A DNA stretch of 19,855 bases from Spirochaetales bacterium. GTDB lineage: Bacteria; Spirochaetota; Spirochaetia; DSM-27196; SLAA01. A model generated the notes under the pieces. That model did no database searches and had not been told where the DNA came from. It saw nothing but the letters and a program-made list of their open reading frames with translations. Position 1 is the first letter of the stretch, and each line of letters begins with the position of its first letter. Of this stretch, positions 7,304 through 14,573 are shown in pieces. Where the stretch lies: positions 1-19,855 of the forward strand of contig SLBH01000161.1 in the NCBI GenBank assembly GCA_007126415.1. The letters run 5' to 3'. A program made the translations under genes and the position numbers.

Positions 7304-8040
7304 GCACCATAGAGCTGCGCGAGCTCGGCAAGCGCTTCGGCAGCCGCTGGGTGTTCCGTCGTGTGAGTTTCGCGATCGAGCCCGGCCGCTTCGTCCTGCT
7401 CCTCGGAGCCAACGGCAGCGGCAAGACCGTCCTCGCGCGTCACCTCAACGGGCTGTTGCTGCCGGACGAAGGCGAGGTTCTGATAGACGGACGCCCTATC
7501 AAAGCCGACCTCGCTGCCTGCCGCCGCACGGTCGGGATGGTTTTTCAAGACCCCGAAAGTCAGATCATCGGTCAAACGGTGTTTGAGGACGTGGCGTTCG
7601 GCCCGCGGGTGCAGCAGATCTCGGAGGCCGAGGTTTCCGAGCGCGTTGCCGAGGCACTCGCGTTGACCGGACTCGAGGCCGAGCGGCAGTCACCGCCGGC
7701 AACGCTCTCGGGAGGCCGGCGGCGGCGGCTCGCGCTCGCCGGGGTTATCGCGACACGGAGTAGCTGTATCGTGCTCGACGAGCCGTTCACGTTTCTCGAC
7801 CACGCCGCTTGCGTCGAGCTCCTGCGTTATCTTGTTGGCCTCAAGGAGCGCGGCCACACCGTGATCATGATCACCCACGACATCGAGAAGGTGCTCGGCG
7901 AGGCCGACCGCGTGATTGCGCTCGCCGACGGCGGCGTCGCCGCAGATACCTCACCTGAGCGGTTTCTCACGGAGCTTCCGGCGTACGGCCTAAGGCGCCC
8001 CCACGGCACGCTCACGGAGCTCTCGTGGCGCGAGGTATGA
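7300..8040 (+). CDS. bioM: ECF transporter ATPase component (BioM/CbiO-like)
   Basis: Cytosolic ATP-binding subunit that powers biotin uptake through BioY. All ABC motifs are present: Walker A GANGSGKT (36-43), Q-loop MVFQDPESQI (Gln83), signature LSGGR (136-140, with Arg where many ABC proteins have Gln), Walker B CIVLDEPF (Asp160, Glu161) and the switch His193 in ITHD. Length is 246 residues. The start is a GTG at 7300 overlapping the bioY stop; a GGGAGG block lies about 12 bases upstream. The stop TGA (8038-8040) overlaps the ATG of the next gene in ATGA. The position between bioY and a CbiQ-type gene makes it a dedicated group I ATPase rather than a shared EcfA. Confidence 0.93.
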   Translation: MSTIELRELGKRFGSRWVFRRVSFAIEPGRFVLLLGANGSGKTVLARHLNGLLLPDEGEVLIDGRPIKADLAACRRTVGMVFQDPESQIIGQTVFEDVAFGPRVQQISEAEVSERVAEALALTGLEAERQSPPATLSGGRRRRLALAGVIATRSSCIVLDEPFTFLDHAACVELLRYLVGLKERGHTVIMITHDIEKVLGEADRVIALADGGVAADTSPERFLTELPAYGLRRPHGTLTELSWREV

Positions 8041-8735
8041 TGACCGGACAACCAGGGCTGTTCTCCTACACGCCGACCGATACCGCGCTACACCGCCTCG
8101 ACCCACGCGTAAAGGTGATCGCGCTGATCGCGCTGCAGGCGGTTGCGTTTGCGCTGACACCCGCCGCGCTGCTGCTCCTCGCCGCCGTGACCGCGGCCGG
8201 GTATCGCGCCGCCGAGGTCTCGCTCCTCGCGACGTTGCGGCGCATGCTCCCGCTCGCGGTGCTGCTCACGGTGATCGTGCTGCTCTCGGCCGGCGAGAAC
8301 GCCGGCTACGCCGCGCGGATCGCGGTCGCGGTACTGGTCGCGAACCTCTTTACCGCGGTCACGCGCTCGGCGGAGCTTACTGCGGTGATCGCGGCGGCTC
8401 TGCGCCCGCTCGCGCCGCGCGCCGCGGCACAGACAGCCCTCGCGGCCTCGCTCACGCTTCGCTTCATCGAGGTGCTGTTCGCCGAAACCGCCGAGGCCGG
8501 CGCCGCCGCGGCGGCGCGCGGCTGTAACCGCCCCGCCCGGCGGGCGGCCGCGGTGCTCGGCAGCATCCTGCACCGCTTGCCGCGGCGCGCCGAGGAGATC
8601 AGCGCCGCGCTCACCTCGCGCGGCTACTGCGGTGCACCGTTCACGCCTCCGCTCGGCCGCCCCAAGCGCGGCGACCTGTTTGCGACCGCCGCCCTTGCCG
8701 CACTGATACTCGCCCTCGTGAAGATCCCGCTGTAG
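8037..8735 (+). CDS. bioN: ECF transporter transmembrane coupling component (BioN/CbiQ-like, EcfT)
   Basis: Membrane scaffold that couples the ATPase to BioY. The 232-residue protein has about four to five hydrophobic segments in the N-terminal half (about 25-130) and one at the C-terminus. The cytoplasmic coupling helices carry the two Ala-Arg-Gly-type motifs of EcfT proteins: AAAARG (Arg161) and ALTSRGY (Arg195). These dock into grooves of the ATPases. The start is the ATG at 8037 within the ATGA overlap; an in-frame GTG at 8025 would only extend it into the ATPase gene. It is the last gene of the bioYMN unit. A separate promoter follows before ilvC, with no clear terminator between. Confidence 0.9.
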   Translation: MMTGQPGLFSYTPTDTALHRLDPRVKVIALIALQAVAFALTPAALLLLAAVTAAGYRAAEVSLLATLRRMLPLAVLLTVIVLLSAGENAGYAARIAVAVLVANLFTAVTRSAELTAVIAAALRPLAPRAAAQTALAASLTLRFIEVLFAETAEAGAAAAARGCNRPARRAAAVLGSILHRLPRRAEEISAALTSRGYCGAPFTPPLGRPKRGDLFATAALAALILALVKIPL

Positions 8736-8746
8736 CACACCGGCCC

Positions 8747-8774
8747 TTGAGTCACCGAGGGCGATCGGTATAGT
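8747..8774 (+). promoter_or_regulatory. sigma70-like promoter upstream of ilvC
   Basis: TTGAGT (8747-8752), 16 bases, then TATAGT (8769-8774, 5/6 to consensus). Transcription would start near 8781, leaving a 34-base leader with GGGGAGG about 10 bases before the ATG at 8815. No leader peptide or attenuator is visible. Confidence 0.6.
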
Positions 8775-8814
8775 ATCGCGACAAGCATTTGAACCGCGGG
8801 GAGGTACTACCACT

Positions 8815-10290
8815 ATGGAGTTTGCGTTCACCAGCCGAGTATTTGAGACCGAGACAATAACACTCGCCGGCACCGAGGAGCGGATCGTACGGGGCGGCCG
8901 CCACCTGTTCAGCCGTTTGCCCCAGGCCTTCGACGGCGTCAAGCAGATAGGAGTTATCGGCTGGGGCTCGCAGGGCCCGGCTCAAGCGCAGAATCTGCGC
9001 GACTCGCTCGAAGGCACCGAGATCAAGGTTACCGTTGGGTTGCGAAACGGGTCCGGTTCTTGGGCGAAGGCTCAGCAGGCCGGTTTCAGCGAGGCCGACG
9101 GCACGCTGAAGGAAATGATGACGACCGTAGCCGAGTCGGACCTTGTGCTGCTCTTGATCTCGGATTACGCCCAGGCGTCGTTGCACAAAGAGATCTTCGC
9201 CGCCATGAAGCCCGGAGCCACTCTCGGCCTTTCGCACGGCTTCTTGCTCGGCTACCTGCAGGCAAACGGGGAGCAGCTGCCGTCGAACATCAACGTGATC
9301 GGCGTCTGTCCGAAAGGTATGGGGCCTTCGGTACGCAGGCTCTACGAACAAGGCCGCGAGATCGGCGGCGCGGGAATCAACGCGAGCTTCGCGGTTGAGC
9401 AGGATATCGACGGGAAAGCAACCGATTACGCCATCGGTTGGTCGGTTGCGCTCGGGGCGCCGTTTTCGTTCATGACCTCGCTCGAGATGGAGTATCGCTC
9501 CGATATTTTCGGCGAGCGCGGCATCTTGCTCGGGGCGGCTCACGGTATCGTTGAGTCACTCTATCGGCGCTACCTCGACGGCGGCATGACGAAGGAAGAC
9601 GCCTTTCGCCATAGCGTAGAGTCGGTCACCGGCCCAATCTCGCAAACGCTCTCGAAGGACGGTATGCTCGCTCTCTACGACAAGCTCGACGCCGCCGAGA
9701 AAAAGCGCTTCGACGAAGCTTACTCGGCTTCGTACCGGCCCGCGCTCGAGATACTCACCGAGATCTACCAGGAGGTCGCCTGCGGAAACGAGATCCGTTC
9801 GGTCATCCTCGCCGGTGAGCGCATGGAGGAGTTTCCGTTTAGTAAGATCGACGGCACCGAGATGTGGCGCGTGGGCGAGAAGGTTCGCGCCGAGCGCGAT
9901 CCGGACAACATTCCGTTAGACGGCTTCACCGCCGGTGTTTACGTCGCGACGATGATGGCGCAGATCGACGTTCTACTGCGCCATGATCATGTGTACTCCG
10001 AGATTGTGAACGAGTCGATCATCGAGGCCGTCGATTCGCTGAACCCGTTCATGCATTACAAAGGCGTCGCTTACATGGTCGACAACTGCTCGACTACCGC
10101 GCGGCTCGGATCACGGAAATGGGCTCCGCGCTTCGATTATCACCTGTATCAGCTTGCGTTCCCGGCAATAGACCGAGGCGAGGCGGTTGACCCACAGCTG
10201 CTCAAAGCCTTTCGCAACCACCCGGTGCATCAGCCGGTGCAGGTGCTTGCCGAGCTTCGACCAAGCGTCGATATCTCGGTACAAGGATAA
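8815..10290 (+). CDS. ilvC: Ketol-acid reductoisomerase, long class II (plant-like) form
   Basis: Second common step of valine, leucine and isoleucine synthesis: isomerises and reduces acetolactate or acetohydroxybutyrate with NADPH and Mg. The Rossmann motif is IGWGSQGPAQAQNLRDSL (48-65). GLRNGSGS follows at the second strand and is expected to contact the cofactor phosphate. HGFLLGYLQ (141-149) and CPKGMGPSVRRLY (165-177) match the family. The Mg ligands Asp230 and Glu234 lie in SDIFGERGILLG, and further Glu residues in YSEIVNESIIEAVDSLNPF belong to the second knotted domain. At 491 residues it is the long form, with duplicated knotted C-terminal domains. The wording of the motifs is closer to what I know of plant KARI than to the short bacterial class I form. 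It has its own promoter and a good Shine-Dalgarno sequence. A GH2 gene follows after 63 bases without an evident terminator. Confidence 0.96.
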   Translation: MEFAFTSRVFETETITLAGTEERIVRGGRHLFSRLPQAFDGVKQIGVIGWGSQGPAQAQNLRDSLEGTEIKVTVGLRNGSGSWAKAQQAGFSEADGTLKEMMTTVAESDLVLLLISDYAQASLHKEIFAAMKPGATLGLSHGFLLGYLQANGEQLPSNINVIGVCPKGMGPSVRRLYEQGREIGGAGINASFAVEQDIDGKATDYAIGWSVALGAPFSFMTSLEMEYRSDIFGERGILLGAAHGIVESLYRRYLDGGMTKEDAFRHSVESVTGPISQTLSKDGMLALYDKLDAAEKKRFDEAYSASYRPALEILTEIYQEVACGNEIRSVILAGERMEEFPFSKIDGTEMWRVGEKVRAERDPDNIPLDGFTAGVYVATMMAQIDVLLRHDHVYSEIVNESIIEAVDSLNPFMHYKGVAYMVDNCSTTARLGSRKWAPRFDYHLYQLAFPAIDRGEAVDPQLLKAFRNHPVHQPVQVLAELRPSVDISVQG

Positions 10291-10353
10291 CAACGACGCC
10301 CTCGAGGGAGAGAGTAGGTCGAGATCATACCAATCGCAATCTAGGAGCCACCG

Positions 10354-13300
10354 ATGCAGAAAGCCGCCCAACACGATTCCATATGGCAACAGCCTGAGGC
10401 GCTCGGACGAAATCGGCTCCCGTCGCGCTCGCCGCTGTTTCCATACGACGACGGGCAGGCGGCGCAGGGCTACAACCTCGACGACAGCCCCTGGGTTCGC
10501 ATGCTCAACGGTAGCTGGCGTTTTCAGCTCTTCGGCGGGCCCGCCGAGGTCCCCTTGAAGGTGCTCGAGGCGGGGTTCAAGGACCGCTCGTGGTCCGAGA
10601 TCGAGGTTCCAACGAGCTGGGTGCTGCAGGGTTACGGCCGCCCGCGCTACAACGGCGGCCGAGCCCCGTTCGAAGAACAACCTCCGTTCACCCCCGACGA
10701 CAATCCCACCGGCGTGTATCGAACCAGCTTCAAACTCCCAAGAGATTGGCGAGACCGCCGCGTGGTGCTGCGTTTGGGAGCGGTTGAAAGCGGGTTCTCG
10801 CTGTACGTAAACGGCCGCAACGCCGGACTCGGCGAAGACAGCCGCACCGCAACCGAGATCGATATCACGCGATTTCTCTCGAGCGGCACCAACACGCTTG
10901 CGATCATGGTGTTCTCCTACTGCAGCGGCAGTTACCTCGAAACGCGCGACCGCTGGTGGCTACCCGGTATTCTGCGCGATGTGCTGCTGTATAGCACCGA
11001 CTACGTATATATCCAGGACGCGTTCATACGCGCGGTTCCACGTCGCTCGCTGCAGGAGGCCGAGCTGGAGTGCCGCGTTGAGCTCGGCTACAGCGAACGG
11101 CCCGAGGCCGGCTACGGCGTTGAGCTCGAGCTGTTCGACCCGCACGGCAGACCGGTATTCGATGCGCCGCTGTCGGTCCGCGCCGAGGACGGCGTTCACG
11201 CGCCGCACAGTCGCGGCGAACACGCCGGGGAGATCGACGCGGGGGCCGGCAGTCGCAGCCTACGACGCGTGGTTTTGAGCGGCACCGTTCGCGATCCCAA
11301 ACTCTGGAGCAGCGAGCATCCGCAGCTCTACAGCGCCGTGCTCACGGTGCGCGACCCCGGGCGCCGCGCGATGGACGTACACGCGTTGCGCTTCGGCATG
11401 CGTAGAGTCGAGATCGAGAACCGTCAACTGCTGGTCAACGGACGCCCAATCCCGATTCACGGCGTGAACTGGGCGCCGCACGACGACCGCACCGGGCACA
11501 CCTTAGACGAACAGCGTATGCTCGATGATATCAAAACGCTCAAGCGCCATAATCTAAACGCGGTACGTATCTGCGACGGCCCGGCCGACCAACGCTGGTA
11601 CGATCTCTGCGACCGCCACGGTATCTGGGTGTTCGACTCGGTCAACATAGACGCGCCGGCCTTCACCGATGAACTCGCAGAAGGATCGGAGTGGGCACAC
11701 GCGTTTCACGACCGCGGAATGCGCGCGGTGCAAGCCAACAAAAACCACCCGAGCGTGATCGTGTGGTCGCTCGGCAGCGGCAGCGGCTACGGGCCGAACC
11801 ACGACGCGCTTGCCGGTTGGATCCGCTCGTACGACCCGGACCGGCCGCTGTGCTATCCCGGCGCTCATGACGACTCCACCTGGAGCGGCGGCGAGTTCGC
11901 AACCGACATTGTGGCCCCTCGCTACCCCGAGATCGGAGCACTAGAGCGCTGGGCGACGCAAAGCGGCGATCACCGTCCGCTGATTATGAGCGAGTACTCG
12001 CGCGCCGCCGGCAACAGTAACGGCGGGTTGCGCGAATACTGGGGGACGATCGAGCGCAACCACGGTCTGCAGGGCGGCTTCGTGTGGTTCTGGGCAGACC
12101 GTGCGCTACGAGCAAACCCCGCCGATTCGCGTTCACGATGGAGCTACGGCGGCGATTTCGGCGATGCACCGCACGCGGCCAACGGTTGTATCTCCGGGCT
12201 GGTATGGCCCGACCGCGTGCCGCATCCGGCGTTACAGGAGCTTCGGCAAATAGGTCGACCGATCGCGATCGAGCATCGCAGCAAGCGCGACAAAACCTTC
12301 AAGATACACAACAAACGCTCCTTCACCGCGCTCGACGACCTCATCTTCCGCTGGCGCGTTGCGATAGACGGGGAGGTGCTGCAGCGCGGTGAGCTGGAGA
12401 TCGGCTCGATCGCGCCGGGCGAGCACGAGGTGGTAACGGTGCCGTACGAGAGCGTAACGTTGGCCCCGGCGCAGGAGGCGATCTTGACCGTGACCGCGTC
12501 GGAGCGCTCCGGCACCGGACTGCTCGACGCCGGCACGCTCGTCGCGTGGGAGCAGTTCGAGCTCAGCGGCCGAAAGCAAGCGCGCAACACGCGCCGGCCT
12601 ACCACCACTCGGCTGAAGCTCAAGCAGGACGACCGGCGGATATGGATCTTCAACGACCGCCTGCGCGTCACGTTTCGCAAGGCGCTCGGAGTGATTTCGT
12701 CAATCTTTTGGGACGAGCACGATATCGTGAAGATGGGCCCGCAACTCAACATCTGGCGCGCCGCCACCGATAACGACGGGCAAAAGCTTACGACCGACGG
12801 TTCCGACAACGTGCTCCGTGATTGGCTGCGCGCCGGGTACCACAACCTCGAGCTCGCGGTGCAGGAGATCTCGGTGGAGGAAGACCCCGATCACGGTAGT
12901 GTCGTGGTCGGTATCATGCACTCGGCTAAGGATCGCGGTGAAGACCAGGCGATAACCTTTTTCCACCAGTACCGCATCCATCCCGACGGCGCAATCTGGA
13001 TCGAGAACACCGTAACTGTCGGGCCCGCCAACCCGGAGCTCCCTCGGATCGGGGTGCTCGTGCAGTTCAACTCCGGGTTCGAGAAACTGCAGTGGTTTGG
13101 GCGAGGCCCGGGCGAAAACTACCCCGACCGCAAGTACGGCTCTCCTATAGGGCACTACGAATCGACGGTAACCGAACAGTTTGTTCCCTACATCGTTCCG
13201 CAGGAGAACGGAGCACATAGCGATGTGCGCTGGTGCGCGCTCGAGAAGAAAGGCGGCGCCGGTTTGGTCTTGTGTGCGCCCGAGAAACTCAGTTTTTCGG

Positions 13301-13557
13301 CGCTGCACTGCGCCCCGGACTCGCTCTTCAAGGCCACGCACACCGACGAGATCACCTTCAGCGACGAGACTTTTCTCGCGCTCGATCACCGCATTCGCGG
13401 CGTCGGTTCGGGCCCACGGCCGCATGAGCTGCTCGAGCAGTATCGCGTGCTCCCCGGCACCTACCGGTTCAGCTACGTGATGCACCCGTACCAGGCGGGT
13501 CAAGTTGAACCGGGTGAACTGGTCCTGCGCAACCTGAACGACCATAACAACGACTGA
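10354..13557 (+). CDS. LacZ-like GH2 protein with a degenerate active site
   Basis: The 1067-residue protein has the five-domain LacZ layout: jelly-roll sugar-binding domain (about 45-215), Ig-like domain (about 220-350), TIM barrel (about 352-645), second Ig-like domain (about 650-760) and a C-terminal super-sandwich (about 775-1055). No signal peptide is seen. The nucleophile is kept (Glu547 in MSEYSRAAGNSNGG), as are Trp578 and Phe602. The acid/base motif, SLGNESG in E. coli LacZ, is SLGSGSG here, so Glu461 becomes Gly476. Other LacZ residues also differ: Asn102 to Gln, Asp201 to Ser191, His357 to Ala374, His391 to Asp408, Glu416 to Asp433, His418 to Pro435, His540 to Arg550, Asn604 to Ser614. 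Normal beta-galactosidase activity is therefore doubtful. The frame is fully open and the start has TAGGAG 7 bases upstream, so it is not a decayed gene. The dus gene follows after 11 bases. Function unknown. Confidence 0.9.
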   Translation: MQKAAQHDSIWQQPEALGRNRLPSRSPLFPYDDGQAAQGYNLDDSPWVRMLNGSWRFQLFGGPAEVPLKVLEAGFKDRSWSEIEVPTSWVLQGYGRPRYNGGRAPFEEQPPFTPDDNPTGVYRTSFKLPRDWRDRRVVLRLGAVESGFSLYVNGRNAGLGEDSRTATEIDITRFLSSGTNTLAIMVFSYCSGSYLETRDRWWLPGILRDVLLYSTDYVYIQDAFIRAVPRRSLQEAELECRVELGYSERPEAGYGVELELFDPHGRPVFDAPLSVRAEDGVHAPHSRGEHAGEIDAGAGSRSLRRVVLSGTVRDPKLWSSEHPQLYSAVLTVRDPGRRAMDVHALRFGMRRVEIENRQLLVNGRPIPIHGVNWAPHDDRTGHTLDEQRMLDDIKTLKRHNLNAVRICDGPADQRWYDLCDRHGIWVFDSVNIDAPAFTDELAEGSEWAHAFHDRGMRAVQANKNHPSVIVWSLGSGSGYGPNHDALAGWIRSYDPDRPLCYPGAHDDSTWSGGEFATDIVAPRYPEIGALERWATQSGDHRPLIMSEYSRAAGNSNGGLREYWGTIERNHGLQGGFVWFWADRALRANPADSRSRWSYGGDFGDAPHAANGCISGLVWPDRVPHPALQELRQIGRPIAIEHRSKRDKTFKIHNKRSFTALDDLIFRWRVAIDGEVLQRGELEIGSIAPGEHEVVTVPYESVTLAPAQEAILTVTASERSGTGLLDAGTLVAWEQFELSGRKQARNTRRPTTTRLKLKQDDRRIWIFNDRLRVTFRKALGVISSIFWDEHDIVKMGPQLNIWRAATDNDGQKLTTDGSDNVLRDWLRAGYHNLELAVQEISVEEDPDHGSVVVGIMHSAKDRGEDQAITFFHQYRIHPDGAIWIENTVTVGPANPELPRIGVLVQFNSGFEKLQWFGRGPGENYPDRKYGSPIGHYESTVTEQFVPYIVPQENGAHSDVRWCALEKKGGAGLVLCAPEKLSFSALHCAPDSLFKATHTDEITFSDETFLALDHRIRGVGSGPRPHELLEQYRVLPGTYRFSYVMHPYQAGQVEPGELVLRNLNDHNND

Positions 13558-13568
13558 GAGCCGGACAG

Positions 13569-14573
13569 ATGTCTCTCGAACGCTCGGTGTATCGGCGCCT
13601 GCCGCGACCCTTCATAGCGATGGCGCCGATGGAGGACATCACCGACACGGTGTTTAGACGCGTTCTGCAACGCATCGCCGCCCCCGATCTGATGTACACC
13701 GAGTTTGCCTGGGTCAACGGTCTGTGCTCGCCTAAAGCAACGCGGTTCAAGGACCGGCTTCGGTTTCATTCCGATGAGCGCCCGCTGATCGCACAACTGT
13801 GGGGCCGCGACCCCGAGGCGTATCACGGCGCCGCGCGCTTGGTGGCCGAACTCGGCTACGACGGCGTGGATATCAATATGGGCTGTGCCGTCAAGAAGAT
13901 CCTCAAACGCGGTGCCGGCGCCGGGCTGATCGAGACGCCCGAGCTCGCGCGCGAGATCATAGCAGCGGTCCGAAGCGGCGCGCCGGACCTGCCTGTCGGC
14001 GTCAAGACCCGTCTCGGAACCCGCAGTCCTGCGGTTGCGGAGTGGTGCGGTTTCCTGCTCGAGCAGCGCCTCGATGCGCTCTGCGTACACGCCCGAACCG
14101 CGGCACAGGGCTACAGCGGCGAAGCCGACTGGGACTCTCTCAACGCGGTCCTCACCCTGCGCGACCGCATCGCGCCGCAGACGTTCATCATCGGCAACGG
14201 CGATCTCGAAACCGCGCACGAGGCGCTTGACCTGCATCCGCGCTACCCCGTGGACGGCTTCATGCTCGCGCGCGCCGTTGTCAGAGACCCGTTGGCGCTG
14301 AACCGCGTGCCCGGGAGTTCCGTCTCACGCCTCTCGGAGGCTGAGCGCATCGCGCTGTTCCGCCGTCACGTTTCCCTGCACGCAGAGGAATGGGGCGGCC
14401 GGCGACAGGTTGGGGTACTGAAGCGCTTCGTTTCTACCTACCTCGGCGGCTGCTCCCGGTACGCCACACTCCGCCCGGCGCTCCTGCGGAGCGAGTCTCA
14501 CGCCGAGATGCTTGGAATACTAAGCGCCGCCGGCGCGGAGGCCTTGGAGATGCCGAGATGCTCGATTGGGTGA
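13569..14573 (+). CDS. dus: tRNA-dihydrouridine synthase (Dus family)
   Basis: FMN enzyme that reduces uridine to dihydrouridine in the tRNA D-loop using NADPH. The 334-residue protein has an N-terminal TIM barrel and a helical C-terminal domain. The N-terminal flavin motif is APMEDITDTVFRR (19-31), followed by AQLWGRDPEAY. The catalytic Cys106 lies in DINMGCAVKKI, followed by GAGAGL. VKTRLG (Lys146), VHART with His174, and IIGNGD (208-212) are further flavin- and phosphate-binding elements. The residue after the catalytic Cys is Ala107, where most Dus proteins have Pro. The gene follows the GH2 gene by 11 bases and overlaps the next gene by 16, so co-transcription is likely. The position-specific subfamily (DusA, B or C) cannot be assigned from this alone. 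Confidence 0.92.
   Translation: MSLERSVYRRLPRPFIAMAPMEDITDTVFRRVLQRIAAPDLMYTEFAWVNGLCSPKATRFKDRLRFHSDERPLIAQLWGRDPEAYHGAARLVAELGYDGVDINMGCAVKKILKRGAGAGLIETPELAREIIAAVRSGAPDLPVGVKTRLGTRSPAVAEWCGFLLEQRLDALCVHARTAAQGYSGEADWDSLNAVLTLRDRIAPQTFIIGNGDLETAHEALDLHPRYPVDGFMLARAVVRDPLALNRVPGSSVSRLSEAERIALFRRHVSLHAEEWGGRRQVGVLKRFVSTYLGGCSRYATLRPALLRSESHAEMLGILSAAGAEALEMPRCSIG

Noticed and set aside
8088..9543. Minus-strand open frames opposite bioN and ilvC
   Set aside because: They are antisense to genes with complete family motifs, and their composition is that of shadow frames.
10299..10308. CCCTCGAGGG palindrome between ilvC and the GH2 gene as a terminator or operator
   Set aside because: A perfect 10-bp palindrome is expected by chance in GC-rich DNA. 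It has no T-tract and no second copy nearby.
12144..13545. Minus-strand open frames of 230-280 codons opposite the GH2 gene
   Set aside because: They mirror the codon pattern of the well-supported GH2 gene, and no start signals or domains are seen.
14390..14557. N-terminal extension of the glycosyltransferase into dus
   Set aside because: It lies wholly inside dus in another frame, is Arg-rich and lacks family similarity. ATG 14558 has GGAG at good spacing and starts with the expected membrane helix.
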